DNA of 64,000 bases from Haloarcula rubripromontorii (GCF_001280425.1 NZ_LIUF01000004.1:1-64000); one strand, 5' to 3'. Numbered from the stretch's first letter, positions 34,303 through 43,449 are shown. The notes: generated by a model from the sequence alone, not told the origin. Program-made: numbers and translations.

Positions 34303-34824
34303 ATGAGGAGACCGACGAGCGTCGTGGTGGTCGATGACGACGAGGATTACAGACAGCTCTACAAGCTCTGGCTTCCGGACAAATACGAGGTTATAGAGGC
34401 CGCAGACGGCCGTACAGGGCTACAGTGCATCGACGACACGACCGATGCGGTACTGCTGGATCGCCAGATGCCGGACCTGAGCGGCGAAACGGTCGCCGAA
34501 AAACTCCGACAGCGGACAGTCACCCCTGCAGTCGTCATGATCAGTAGCGTCAAGCCGGACGTGGATATTCTGGATATCCCCGTAGATTCGTATCTCAGAA
34601 AGCCCGCTGACCGGGACACCCTGCTGTCGGTTCTTTCGACCGTCCGTACCCGGTGTGAGTACGAGGCGAAACGCCGGGAGCTCCTGGGCCTCGCCGACCG
34701 CCGAGCAACAGTTGCCGACGCTGTCCGGGCCACAGCGCTCGCGGAGAGTGACACGTACCAGCGGGTCGTTGAGCGACTGGAACGACACGACGTATCACTC
34801 GGTGGCGCAGTGTCCGGACCGTAG
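34303..34824 (+). CDS. Response regulator, HalX-type
   Basis: A 173-residue receiver protein. Acidic pocket Asp11-Asp12-Asp13 (VVVVDDDED), phosphoacceptor Asp53 in VLLDRQMPDLSG, and Lys in SYLRKPADRDT. A C-terminal helical segment (about 118-165) resembles the HalX output domain (KRRELLGLADRRATVADA). The start is ATG 34303; an in-frame TTG at 34294 is less likely. It is divergent from a hydroxyacid dehydrogenase. No kinase is nearby. It is a paralogue of the regulator at 20323. Confidence 0.85.
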   Translation: MRRPTSVVVVDDDEDYRQLYKLWLPDKYEVIEAADGRTGLQCIDDTTDAVLLDRQMPDLSGETVAEKLRQRTVTPAVVMISSVKPDVDILDIPVDSYLRKPADRDTLLSVLSTVRTRCEYEAKRRELLGLADRRATVADAVRATALAESDTYQRVVERLERHDVSLGGAVSGP

Positions 34825-34920
34825 CGCAGAGGGCGTTCCAGTTCAGTCCGGTGAGCGTGTCATACCGTAGTTTCGATGCAAGACAATAGGTTTTAGCGGG
34901 CGCGGGACACCGTAGCGGGT

Positions 34921-36279
34921 ATGGAACACGTAGACGTCGCCATTGTGGGTGGTGGCCCGGCCGGCTCGTCGGCGGCCGAGGCCGCAGCCGACCACGGGGC
35001 CGACGCCGTCCTCCTCGAAAAGGGGGTCCCCAGAGCCGACCGCGAGGGGACGGGACCGGACTCGACAGATGCCGCCGGATTGCTCGATTACTGGTTCGAC
35101 ATCATGGGCATTCCCCGGTCCGAGTTCCCCGAAGACGTGGTGTTGAGCGAACTCGACGGAGCGAAGTTCTATGGCCCCTCGACGGAGATGACGCTCACGG
35201 AGACCGGTATCAGTTCTAGTGCCGACAGCTTTGGCATCACGTTCCACCGCGCACGGTTCGATGACTGGCTCCGCGAACGGGCGACGGAAGCGGGCGCGGA
35301 CTACCGCGTCGGCGTCAGCGTCACCGGCGTCGAGACCGACCTGCGGAGTTCGCCGCGACACACCGTCCGGCTGGCCAACGGTGAGGATATCGCCGCCGAG
35401 TACGTAATTCTCGCCGACGGCCCCCAGCGAACCGTCACCGGCGGGACGCTCGACCAGTTCCTCCCGGACGAGCAGACGATGGCCGACATCATGCCGTCGA
35501 ATAAGGTCAATCACATCGCCTATCAAGAGCACCGCCGGATGCCCGAGGAACTGTTCACACCGGAGTTCATCGAGTTCTGGTGGGGAATCATGCCCGGCCA
35601 CACCGCCTACCCCTGGATTTTCCCGAACGACCCGCCGGTCGCCCGCATCGGGCTGACGATGCCTATCGGGCTGGACATCGACGCGTACGACCGCAGCGAG
35701 TGGGACCTGCTCAACGCGAGCGACGACAGCATCCCACAGGGACGGCAGTACATCGAACGACTGCTCGAACGGGAGTTCCAGGCGTACGACCTCGACGACT
35801 TCCCGCTCGTCGAAGACCGCGGAAAGTCGAAGGGCACAGAGACGTACCCTATCTCCTCGACCCGGCCGATAGAATCTCCGGTGGGTGCCGGTATCGCCGT
35901 GGCCGGCGGGGCAATGGGGACCACCTCGGCGTTCCACGAGGGCGGAGACCACGTCGCTGTTCGCACTGGGACGATCGCCGGCCGCCTCGCCGCGAACGAC
36001 CGCCTCGAACGCTACAACGACGCCTGGCACGACGCCATCGGCGACGAAATCCTCCGGAACGCCACCTTCGCGGACATGGTGCGAGACTGGCGACCCGACG
36101 ACTGGGACCGCGCTTTTCGAACCGCCAACGACCTGATGGACGCCCGCGGCATCAAGGCCGACGCAGCGCTCCGTGGCGGTTTCAACGGCATCAAGATGGT
36201 TCTGGCTTACAAATGGGGGAAGTTCTCCTACCGTAACGGCAAGTACGTCCAGTTGCGCGAGGACGACTACGCCGTCTGA
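34921..36279 (+). CDS. FAD-dependent oxidoreductase, geranylgeranyl-reductase family
   Basis: A 452-residue flavoprotein. FAD-binding VAIVGGGPAGSSAAE is at 6-20 and VLLEKG follows. GIPRSEFP, FGITFHRARFDDWLRERA and AEYVILADGPQ fit the geranylgeranyl reductase / ETF-quinone oxidoreductase-like group, and the pattern VAGGAMGTTSAFHEGG is the second FAD signature. In archaea related enzymes reduce isoprenoid double bonds of membrane lipids; which substrate this one uses is unclear. The C-terminus (GIKADAALRGGFNGIKMVLAYKWGK-like) is helical. No ferredoxin gene is adjacent. Confidence 0.85.
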   Translation: MEHVDVAIVGGGPAGSSAAEAAADHGADAVLLEKGVPRADREGTGPDSTDAAGLLDYWFDIMGIPRSEFPEDVVLSELDGAKFYGPSTEMTLTETGISSSADSFGITFHRARFDDWLRERATEAGADYRVGVSVTGVETDLRSSPRHTVRLANGEDIAAEYVILADGPQRTVTGGTLDQFLPDEQTMADIMPSNKVNHIAYQEHRRMPEELFTPEFIEFWWGIMPGHTAYPWIFPNDPPVARIGLTMPIGLDIDAYDRSEWDLLNASDDSIPQGRQYIERLLEREFQAYDLDDFPLVEDRGKSKGTETYPISSTRPIESPVGAGIAVAGGAMGTTSAFHEGGDHVAVRTGTIAGRLAANDRLERYNDAWHDAIGDEILRNATFADMVRDWRPDDWDRAFRTANDLMDARGIKADAALRGGFNGIKMVLAYKWGKFSYRNGKYVQLREDDYAV

Positions 36280-36607
36280 ACGTCACCCTTAGGTGTCCCA
36301 GCGGCGAAGCGCATATGCGTGCCTTCAATCCCCGGCTGAGACCCGTCACCGGGACAATGACGATCCGGAGAACCCGGGCACGCGACATGACCGCGGTTCA
36401 CACCGCATCTGGTCGTTGTTCAACGACCCGCCAGACGGTTGCACCGTCTGGGCGTTCGGTGATTACGCCGTAATCACCCGCGCTCGCGGCTACCGCCGCT
36501 CGCGCAATCGGTCGCCGTATCCGGCGACCCGCCCGGCACGAGGGTTTGCCGGCTGACATGGCACACCGCCGAGGATGATGCCGGACGTTAGTGTTCCGGG
36601 CGATATT
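36280..36607 (+). repeat. Cluster of perfect hairpins (36432-36529) in intergenic region
   Basis: Four stem-loops within 100 bases: CAGACGGT/ACCGTCTG (36432-36450, loop TGC), GGTGATTAC/GTAATCACC (36458-36478, loop GCC), CCGCG/CGCGG (36478-36489, loop CT) and GGTCGCCG/CGGCGACC (36510-36529, loop TATC). Nothing gene-like lies in the 328-base interval. They could be serial terminators, a structured RNA, or a remnant of a mobile repeat. Confidence 0.5.
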
Positions 36608-37086
36608 CTACTGAACAGGAGCCGTGTCTGAGACGACCCGTAGTGAGCCGAACGTGGCCGGGTAGGCGTCGTTCAGATAGGTGAGCCGCCCCGCGTCGTC
36701 TAGTGTGTTGCTGCCGTCCCGGGCCGCGTTCATTGCGCGGTGACCACGCGTGGCCTGTAGTTCGTCTCTGCGGGTCTCGACGGCGTTTTGCACCCTGTTC
36801 GCTGGCACCGTGTACTGGGACCCCGGTTCCTTCCGAATATAGTCCGTGACACCTGGGAGATTGCTTCGGCCGCAATCTCTTCGCTGCCCTTCCCGGTGTA
36901 GAGGATGAACGGAAGCTTCAGTGCGTCTTCGCGACCCCGTTGGCGGAACTCCAGCCCGTTCATTTCGGGCGTCTCGTAGTCGCTGATACTACAGTCATAC
37001 GTGTCCTGCGGGTGATCTGTGATGACCGCTGTGAGAACCCAGTCCCGCTTGTGTGTACAGGCCAGGCGACTAGTCACATGATTCAC
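36608..37086 (-). pseudogene. Broken response-regulator/PAS gene
   Basis: A decayed relative of the intact gene at 48523. From the 5' side: a receiver fragment with ISDYETPEMNGLEF and PFILYTGKGSEEIAAEAIS; then the frame shifts after ISQ at about 36862 (one base lost or two gained), and the continuation VTDYIRKEPG-like, VPANRVQNAVETRRDELQ and a PAS-like start DAGRLTYLNDAYPATFGS is in the next frame until a TAG at 36608-36610. The acidic pocket of the receiver N-terminus is missing and the PAS domain is cut short. Several lesions make loss of function likely. The intact paralogue shows the expected layout. Confidence 0.8.
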
Positions 37087-37125
37087 AAACGTGCTATACT
37101 ACGGGCCTGCTGGAACAGGGGCCAG

Positions 37126-37986
37126 TCAGAACCCGCTGCCACTGAGGACGCCCGCGGCGGACGAGAGCTCACCACTGAACTTCACGGTGACGTACAGGCC
37201 AGTAAACAGCGTCGCGTTGTATGCGCCGTGGATGAGTGACGGGACGACGATGTTGTCCGTGTACTCGTAGGTTGCACCGAGGATGAGTGACGGAATGAGG
37301 AGGGCGCTCACCGCGACAAGTTTCCCCGTGGCCGACCCGCCACTGAGGGCGGGATAGTGAATGCCGGCAAAGATGACGCTCGCGATAGTGACGCCCGAGA
37401 TCGGGCCGAAGTAGTCCCGGATACGGCCCTGAACGACGCCGCGGAACAGCAGTTCCTCGCCCGGGCCGATGAGGAGGAAGGAGGCGGGAATCAACAGGAG
37501 GAGGACATCGGGGTTTTCCATCCCAATCTCAGCCGCTTGATTGGTTGCCGTTTCGATCCCGAACAGCGAGACGAGTGTCGTGATGATGGTGGCCACTACC
37601 ACGAGTCCGCCCATCGCGCTGACGTAGCCCAGCACGATGATGCCGGCCTCACGGAGACTCGGCACAGCAATGCCGATACTGAATGCATCAGTGTCTGGTG
37701 CATAAGAGAACACCTCGCGGAGCTTCGCTCTGATTACCGGTCTGAGTTTGATGTACGTGTACGCGATGACCGGACAGCCGATTCCCTGAACCGTTATCAA
37801 CCCAAGGACCAGCGTCTGTACTTGCGTTATCTGTACTCCGGCGCCGAGTGAGAGCGAAAAAGCGATGATGAGAAGCAGGATCGAGCCGAACCCGAGTCCT
37901 ATCACACCCAGCGAGAGCGCCGAGAAAAGCGTAAACCCGTACTGGAAGGCCTGCAGAACCGGACGGTCGCGGGTCGCCGTTGCCAT
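37126..37986 (-). CDS. CPBP intramembrane metalloprotease (CAAX protease-like)
   Basis: A 286-residue polytopic membrane protein with about eight hydrophobic helices. Motif 1 is GPGEELLFRGVVQG (Glu-Glu-x3-Arg, about 173-186); motif 2 GIHYPAL with His; motif 3 LIHGAYNATLF with His-x3-Asn. This is the CPBP/Abi family, comprising Rce1-like proteases and bacteriocin self-immunity proteins. The substrate is unknown. It stands alone; 38-base gap downstream to the pseudogene. Confidence 0.87.
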   Translation of the reverse strand: MATATRDRPVLQAFQYGFTLFSALSLGVIGLGFGSILLLIIAFSLSLGAGVQITQVQTLVLGLITVQGIGCPVIAYTYIKLRPVIRAKLREVFSYAPDTDAFSIGIAVPSLREAGIIVLGYVSAMGGLVVVATIITTLVSLFGIETATNQAAEIGMENPDVLLLLIPASFLLIGPGEELLFRGVVQGRIRDYFGPISGVTIASVIFAGIHYPALSGGSATGKLVAVSALLIPSLILGATYEYTDNIVVPSLIHGAYNATLFTGLYVTVKFSGELSSAAGVLSGSGF

Positions 37987-38048
37987 ACACTGCCTTGGTC
38001 GTGGCGATGTGTAAACAATTCGTTTGGTATCGGTGTCCCGACCCGTGT

Positions 38049-38597
38049 TCAGTCGATTCGTTCCCCGGCCGTCACTGCGGCGTCAAGCCAGTTCGACTCC
38101 GGCGGCAACGGGCAGGAAAAGGTGTCGCTGTAGGCACAGAACGGCGAGTACGCGAGGTTGAAATCCAGCGTAATCTCGTCGCCGTCGGTCAGGTCGCGGT
38201 CGGGTTCCAGTTCCATGTACCGGCCGCCGTCGTAGCTCTGTTGCCCGGTCGTCTTGTCCCGGAACGGAACAAAGAGCGTCCGTGACTCGTCGGCGGCCTG
38301 CCGAAACGCCTGTAGTTCGCGGGACTCGCCGTCGAGATCGAACGACAGCGTTGCGACGTGGAGATAGCGCACCGTCCGGTCGTCGCTCGTCTCCAGATCG
38401 ACCGACTCCGGCGTCTCGTGAACGGTAACCGTCGCTTCGACCCGATAGTCGAGGTCCGGGTCGAAGTAATTGAGGCCGTCGAAGTCGTCGCGTTCCTCGG
38501 GTGGAATCGGGGATTGCCGGTGCTCTGCGAAGAAGCGGTCTTTTTCCGCCCGGTTGGCCTCCAACTGCGCTGCCCAGTCTTCGGTGTCTTCGTCCAT
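38049..38597 (-). CDS. DUF1684 family protein
   Basis: A 182-residue soluble protein. Family signatures: ANRAEKDRFFAEHRQSPIPPEERDDF (14-39), GLNYFDPDLDYRV, LFVPFRDKTTGQQSYDGGRYMEL and the C-terminal DFNLAYSPFCAYSDTFSCPLPPESN, where Cys residues and the PLPP motif are conserved. Function unknown; the family is widespread in bacteria and haloarchaea. No operon partner. Confidence 0.85.
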   Translation of the reverse strand: MDEDTEDWAAQLEANRAEKDRFFAEHRQSPIPPEERDDFDGLNYFDPDLDYRVEATVTVHETPESVDLETSDDRTVRYLHVATLSFDLDGESRELQAFRQAADESRTLFVPFRDKTTGQQSYDGGRYMELEPDRDLTDGDEITLDFNLAYSPFCAYSDTFSCPLPPESNWLDAAVTAGERID

Positions 38598-38724
38598 ACA
38601 GAGACAGTGGTGGCCACGCAGTTTCAGTCCGGCGACTCAGCGACAGATAGGCAATATCGTGTCGTGAGGGAGTGAGTACCTTATTATACATCTAGTTCAA
38701 CTCGATAAATACATAGGGGTGTGT

Positions 38725-39384
38725 ATGGAAGCGACGTTCTACGGTATTCTGGGGGTAGACCCAGATGCCACCGAAGAGACGATAGTCCGCGCCTACCGGG
38801 AGCAGACGAAAGCGCATCACCCGGACGTGAGTGACGACCCTGCCGCTGGAGAACGGTTTAAGCGGCTCACGCAGGCGAAGAATGTACTCACGGACACGGC
38901 CGAGCGAGAACGATACGACCGGCTTGGCCACGACGCATACGTCAGCAGATACGTCGACAGCGGCGCGGACGGAGGCACAGCCACGGGCGGTGTCAGTGAC
39001 ATCGCACAGCAGTACGTCGACCACCGAGTCGACGCAGAGACGGGAGGCGAGGCAACGGCGAAAGCGACACAGCGGCCCACCCAGACCCGCGGCGGAAGCA
39101 CGGGCTACGGGACTGCCGCGGAGTACTACCGGCCCGGCGAGCGAGTTCGGCCGGCACAGCCCTCGGGAGTCGCGACACTGCTCAAGTCACTGCGACGTGT
39201 CGGCCCGTGGCTGTTCATCCATCTGGCACTGCTGGTCTGTACGGTCGTTGCCGCTGTACTGCTCGCAGTCGGTGGCCTCACCGGAGACCTCTCACCGGTG
39301 GTCGCCGGTGTCATGGCAGTCTCGATGGTGACCATCTCGCTCGTCGTCTCAGCGACCCATGTCCTCACACATATCTCGGGCTGA
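38725..39384 (+). CDS. DnaJ-domain membrane protein
   Basis: A 219-residue protein: J domain at about 1-65 with YGILGVDPDATEETI and the HPD motif in AHHPDVSDD; then a Gly/Thr/Ala-rich linker and two C-terminal membrane helices (about 152-175 and 182-208). It lacks the Gly/Phe and zinc-finger regions of classic DnaJ, so it is a J-domain protein that would recruit DnaK at the membrane. The start at ATG 38725 is used; an in-frame GTG is six bases upstream. TATA-like TTATTATAC and GATAAATAC lie in the AT-rich upstream region. Confidence 0.85.
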   Translation: MEATFYGILGVDPDATEETIVRAYREQTKAHHPDVSDDPAAGERFKRLTQAKNVLTDTAERERYDRLGHDAYVSRYVDSGADGGTATGGVSDIAQQYVDHRVDAETGGEATAKATQRPTQTRGGSTGYGTAAEYYRPGERVRPAQPSGVATLLKSLRRVGPWLFIHLALLVCTVVAAVLLAVGGLTGDLSPVVAGVMAVSMVTISLVVSATHVLTHISG

Positions 39385-39455
39385 CTGACACGGAGCGGTT
39401 CGCACAGCGGCGGTTTCGAGAGCCAGCAGACGAGCAACCGGCAGCACAACCACAG

Positions 39456-40310
39456 TCACGATAGCGGCCGGAACCAAACAGCGGTAACGAGGACGGCCAG
39501 CAGAAGATACGAGCCGCGAATCAGCAGCATCGTCGCAGTTTCAGGGTCGCCTCGCTGGGCGATAGCCGCGACCGTCCCGAAGACGACCGCAGCCGCCGCG
39601 GCACTCGGCGGGATCCCGGGTAACGCCACAGACAGCCCAACGATTCCGAGAAGGCCCGCTCCAAACAGGCCGAGCGCGAGCCGCCGAGCGCCCTGGTGGC
39701 CCAGTACGACGGCGACGGTGCGTTTCTGTATCGACCGGTCGTAGTCGTAGTCCTGTTCGTCGTCGATTATCTTGATGCCGGTCAGCAACAGGAGGAACAC
39801 GGCCGCGAGCCCGACAGCACGCGGCGTCAGCGTCGTCACTTGTGCGTAGTAGCCGCCCAGCAGCGACAGCGCGATACCCATTGGGTAGCCCATCGTCGCA
39901 CCGATAGGGTTCATATCCAGCTGTGGCGCGTGGGTGTAGCCGATACCCCAGGTCGGCAGCGTCAACAGCGCCGCGCCGGGACCGACCAGCAGCCAGATGG
40001 CTGCCGTACAGAGCGCAAAGCCGACGGCAGCACCGACCAGCGCCATGCGACACCCGGAGCCAGTGAGGGGATGGTCGTCGTCCTCGCCACGGACGTGGAA
40101 ATCGATGTAGCCGTCCTTGACGTGGGCCGTGTAGACGGCGAAGAACATCGCACCCGCGTGGAGCGCGGCCACCGGCGGCCAGAACCCACCGGAGAGCAAC
40201 CCCCCGAACAGCGAGGTCGCGAGCGGCGGCAGCATGAATACCGGGTGCACCTGCGAGGCCAGGGCACGCGCGGTCGCGAACAGACCGGTCTCGTGTCGGG
40301 CGACTGCCAT
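39456..40310 (-). CDS. UbiA-family prenyltransferase
   Basis: A 284-residue membrane protein with about eight to nine helices. The first acidic motif region YTAHVKDGYIDFHVRGEDD (about 60-78) and second DDEQDYDYDRSIQKRT (about 186-201) correspond to the Asp-rich prenyl-diphosphate and Mg sites of the UbiA family. The enzyme attaches polyprenyl chains to a small acceptor such as a quinone precursor or sugar phosphate. The start at 40310 (MAVARHETGLF) is chosen; longer frames upstream are basic and overlap another gene. Substrate unknown. Confidence 0.82.
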   Translation of the reverse strand: MAVARHETGLFATARALASQVHPVFMLPPLATSLFGGLLSGGFWPPVAALHAGAMFFAVYTAHVKDGYIDFHVRGEDDDHPLTGSGCRMALVGAAVGFALCTAAIWLLVGPGAALLTLPTWGIGYTHAPQLDMNPIGATMGYPMGIALSLLGGYYAQVTTLTPRAVGLAAVFLLLLTGIKIIDDEQDYDYDRSIQKRTVAVVLGHQGARRLALGLFGAGLLGIVGLSVALPGIPPSAAAAAVVFGTVAAIAQRGDPETATMLLIRGSYLLLAVLVTAVWFRPLS

Positions 40311-40362
40311 ACGAACCCAAGGGACGGCTGTGGCAAAAATCCCCAGCCGCGTTGTTTCGGTA

Positions 40363-40734
40363 CTACCGCCAGTTCGACCGGTCGAGCACGAATCCCGAGA
40401 TGTGTGAGGCCAGTTCTCTGGCGGCCTGTTCTGTGTCCGCGTGGAGTTCGCCGGACACCGGGCCGGCTTCGCCGCCGACACCCTCTGTCTCCGATATCGG
40501 GTCCGTCGTCGTCGGATACGGTCGCCGGGACCGGACGCGGTCCCGGAGTTCCTGAACGGTAGCGTCCGAGAGTTCGTAGGACAGATGCTGGAGGTCGTAT
40601 CGAACGATGAACCCCCGCGTCGCGTCTCTGACGGCGAGGACCGGGTGGCCCCGGTCCCGACAGCGCTCCCAGATCTCGCGCTGGTGGTCCCGCGTAGCAT
40701 ACACCGGCACGTTCGACGGTGCGAGGTGTTCCAT
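40363..40734 (-). CDS. Hypothetical haloarchaeal protein
   Basis: A 123-residue protein, not recognised. The N-terminal half has alternating strands and helices (VPVYATRDHQREIWERCRD, then VLAVRDATRGFIVRYD); the centre is an acidic, Pro/Gly-rich linker, and the end is a helix (TEQAARELASHISGFVLDRSN). No membrane span; one cysteine only. Divergent from the OsmC gene with about 106 bases between. Confidence 0.65.
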   Translation of the reverse strand: MEHLAPSNVPVYATRDHQREIWERCRDRGHPVLAVRDATRGFIVRYDLQHLSYELSDATVQELRDRVRSRRPYPTTTDPISETEGVGGEAGPVSGELHADTEQAARELASHISGFVLDRSNWR

Positions 40735-40840
40735 TGGTCGTCTGTAGGGACTGGAAGTGTATTATCCTTCGCCAGTGGCCCGCAGGCAGAAATGCCATGC
40801 AGGAAACGTTTAGGGGGAGGGCTGTGTTCACAGAAGTGCT

Positions 40841-41236
40841 ATGGCAGATATCGAAGTCGAGAGTACCTGTGAGGAAGGATATACGGTCGAAAGTATCATC
40901 AACGGCGAGTGGGAGCTCATCGTCGACGCGCTGAGCGAGAACGGTCCGTCGCCGAACGAGGTTCTGGCCGCCGATTACGCCTCCTGTTACATCCCGGCGC
41001 TGCGCGTCGCCGCCGACAAGTACGGCCACGAAGACATCGGCAGTATCGACGTCGAAGTCGCCGCGGAACTCGACGAGGACGACGACCTGGAGTCCATCGA
41101 CTTCCACGTCGAGGTCGAGGAGTCACTCGCGGACGAAGAACAGGACATCGTTGAACTCGCCGAGGACATCTGCCACGTCCACTCAGCGCTGCAGGACGAG
41201 CTACACGCGGACATCACTATCGAGTCCGGCGTCTGA
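40841..41236 (+). CDS. OsmC/Ohr-family protein
   Basis: A 131-residue small peroxidase-like protein. Redox cysteines expected for the family are present: Cys49 in AADYASCYIPAL and Cys111 in EDICHVHSAL. The middle holds the typical helix-strand pattern. OsmC proteins reduce organic hydroperoxides with dihydrolipoamide or similar thiols. Start at 40841 supported by a TTTAGGGG-like AT element near 40809. No known partner gene adjacent. Confidence 0.85.
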   Translation: MADIEVESTCEEGYTVESIINGEWELIVDALSENGPSPNEVLAADYASCYIPALRVAADKYGHEDIGSIDVEVAAELDEDDDLESIDFHVEVEESLADEEQDIVELAEDICHVHSALQDELHADITIESGV

Positions 41237-41281
41237 GCGGACAGGAGCCGGGGTCATTCTTCACTGGTAGCAGTCCTGTCG

Positions 41282-42565
41282 TTACTCCGGGAACAGCAGG
41301 ATGACCGAGGACGTGTTGTGATAGCCGGTGTAATCCTCGTCGGCTGAGCAGACTTCACCGTAGGTTTCGAAGCCGGCGAAGGGCGCGTCGATAGCGCTGT
41401 GAATCGTCTCGACGGCGTCGTCAAAGTCGTCGCCGAGAATCATCGCCCGACAGGCGCAATCGTAGACGAATCCACCTGCGACGTTTCCGCCGCGGAGTTC
41501 ATTGGCGGCGTTGGTGGCGGCGTTCCGGACTGCGTACACTTGGTCGGATTTGTTGCTATGTGTCACCCGCACTTCCGTCCCCTCAGAGACAGCGACGGCG
41601 AAGTCAAGCGGCCCATCGGTGTCGGTTGTATGTCCCGGCCATCGGATGTTGTATCCCGTCGTCGAGATGAGTTTGCTCTCGATGAACGTCTTGATTCGTG
41701 AGGCGAGTCCGTCCGCGTCGGCATCCGGTTCCGATTCGATACCGAGTTCGTAGCGGCCGAGCAACATGACGAGGTCCTCGGATCCTGCTTCCAACTCGTC
41801 GACATCAATATCGTACGTCTCCATCGCATCCTCTCGAATCGCGTCCCGCCAGGCCTCGAACGCGGGTCTGCCGTCGAGTTCGTACACGGTGCTGCCCTCT
41901 GCTCGGGTTACCGTCATCGCCTCGGAGATCGGTTCGTGGCCGTGGTTGACGGTCACGGGAAGCGGGTCCTCTGAGGCAATGAGCGCGAGGACGACGGCGT
42001 CCGTCTCGACGCGGTCGTTCCGGAAGACGTGGGTCTGCTGTAACTGGAGGTCGTCACCTGCAGACCCGCCGACGACCGGCGTCTCCTCGTCGTCAAGGTA
42101 CTGCTCGGTGAGTCGAGTGACTTTGTTTCCGATTCCGGCCATGCCGTCGTGGAGGTTGATGACCGTCCGATGCGGGTACCCCTCGACGGCGGGGTCCTCG
42201 CTGGCGGGGAGGTCGTGGACGGCTTCGAACAGACAGCGCTCGGGATCAGCGCTAAGTTCGGTCGACAGGCTGGAAAAGAACCGCATCGAGTCCGACGAGA
42301 CGACACCGACTGTGACAGTTCCGTTCCCCGAACCGGATTCAGTGAACTCTCCGGAGGACGAACAGCCCACGATTTCGGTATCCGAACCGACAACACTCCG
42401 AGCACCCCACAGCACCGCCTCGTAATCGTACGTTGGAGAGCAGAAAATCTGACAGAAGTCCGGTTCGCTGGCCGAGATATCGGCCATAGCGTCCCGTATG
42501 GCGTCCATCGCTGCGGCATCGCCCGAGTCTCCCGTCGCCTGCCCTGTGCCAAACTCAGTAGTCAT
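41282..42565 (-). CDS. FIST-domain sensory protein
   Basis: A 427-residue soluble protein made of a FIST N domain (about 20-230) and FIST C domain (about 240-420). Recognisable signatures: EIVGCSSSGEFTESG (65-79), a Gly-rich VVGGSAGDDLQLQQTHVF (about 163-180) and the C-terminal GFETYGEVC. FIST proteins are proposed to bind small ligands such as amino acids and often couple to kinases or cyclases; here no such partner is fused or adjacent. The AT-rich intergenic region upstream holds the promoter (about 42590). Confidence 0.85.
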   Translation of the reverse strand: MTTEFGTGQATGDSGDAAAMDAIRDAMADISASEPDFCQIFCSPTYDYEAVLWGARSVVGSDTEIVGCSSSGEFTESGSGNGTVTVGVVSSDSMRFFSSLSTELSADPERCLFEAVHDLPASEDPAVEGYPHRTVINLHDGMAGIGNKVTRLTEQYLDDEETPVVGGSAGDDLQLQQTHVFRNDRVETDAVVLALIASEDPLPVTVNHGHEPISEAMTVTRAEGSTVYELDGRPAFEAWRDAIREDAMETYDIDVDELEAGSEDLVMLLGRYELGIESEPDADADGLASRIKTFIESKLISTTGYNIRWPGHTTDTDGPLDFAVAVSEGTEVRVTHSNKSDQVYAVRNAATNAANELRGGNVAGGFVYDCACRAMILGDDFDDAVETIHSAIDAPFAGFETYGEVCSADEDYTGYHNTSSVILLFPE

Positions 42566-42740
42566 TGAGATGCAAGTATATCGTGGGCTAACTTAACATA
42601 TTGGAACCGTTTTGAAAATAACAGGGCTGGGTAGGGCGTCACTCAAAGGCCCGGCAGTCGCTCCAGAAGCGGTACGCTTTATCGTAGATCACCACACGGA
42701 GCGGGAAACGCTCATACCGTCGGCCCGCAAACACCAGTCC

Positions 42741-43190
42741 ATGAGTGACTCAGACTGGACCGACCGCATCGCCGGCGAGCGGATGTCGGTCGACCAGCAG
42801 TTCAACGAACAGGTCAAAGCGTCGTCGTTCTCCAGCCAGCAGTGGGGACTGGTAATGACTGCCGTCGAGTTCGAGATCGAGAACCCCGAGAACCCGGACG
42901 CCGCTCGAATCGTCGCCGATACGTCGAAACTCTCCAGTGTCATGCCGGAGATGGAACGGGTTGCCAACCAAGGGCCGATGGCCGGTCCCGGGGGCGACCA
43001 GTCCGGGAATTCGGGCGGCGGCCTCCTCTCGGGCGTCAAGGACGCGCTTGGACTGGGCGGGTCCGGTGGCGGGGACAAGCAACAGGAGGAAGAGGCAGCA
43101 CGGCTCGCACAGGCGTACGCTGAGAAACTACAGGAGAAACTGGAGTCGAACGGGCGCTGGAAGTCCGTCTGCGAGCAGGCACAGGGTTAG
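42741..43190 (+). CDS. DUF5799-like haloarchaeal protein
   Basis: A 149-residue acidic protein. The N-terminus WTDRIAGERMSVDQQFNEQV, then FSSQQWGLVMTAVEFEIE and DAARIVADTSKLSSVMPEM, match what I recall of the DUF5799 family of haloarchaea. A Gly/Ser-rich middle (GGDQSGNSGGGLLSG) is followed by a helical C-terminus. Function unknown. The start at ATG 42741 is preferred to upstream 42612. It overlaps the convergent RHH-like gene by four bases. Confidence 0.75.
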   Translation: MSDSDWTDRIAGERMSVDQQFNEQVKASSFSSQQWGLVMTAVEFEIENPENPDAARIVADTSKLSSVMPEMERVANQGPMAGPGGDQSGNSGGGLLSGVKDALGLGGSGGGDKQQEEEAARLAQAYAEKLQEKLESNGRWKSVCEQAQG

Positions 43191-43330
43191 TCGCCGCTGT
43201 GAAACAGTGTTAGCTCCTCGGCCTCGTAGATGTTGATAAGTTCCGTCACGATGTCGTCGTACGACTCGTCCTCGACGCGAAGGTCATCGAGGCGCTCTAC
43301 TGTTTCGGCATCCAGTTCCACGGATGGCAT
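43187..43330 (-). CDS. Small ribbon-helix-helix/VapB-like protein
   Basis: A 47-residue protein (start 43330, MPSVELDAETVERLDDL); a longer in-frame start at 43372 adds unlike residues. The pattern of a beta strand SVELD followed by two helices (ERLDDLRVEDESYDDIVTELINIYEAEE) resembles RHH antitoxin-like or DUF7557-like short proteins. No toxin gene is adjacent, so a toxin-antitoxin role is not supported. Convergent with DUF5799, four-base overlap. Confidence 0.6.
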   Translation of the reverse strand: MPSVELDAETVERLDDLRVEDESYDDIVTELINIYEAEELTLFHSGD

Positions 43331-43449
43331 ATCTGAACCTTTCATTGGAACACACTTAATTCCCGCCCACAATCAAAAACAAACGCGAACAGTAGTAACA
43401 AATCAGAACCGAAAACGGTTAATGGCCGTTCTCGGTAGAAACACGACAC

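Noticed and set aside
34843-36030. 395-codon minus-strand frame
   Set aside because: It is antisense to the clear FAD oxidoreductase gene at 34921, and its translation has no family motif.
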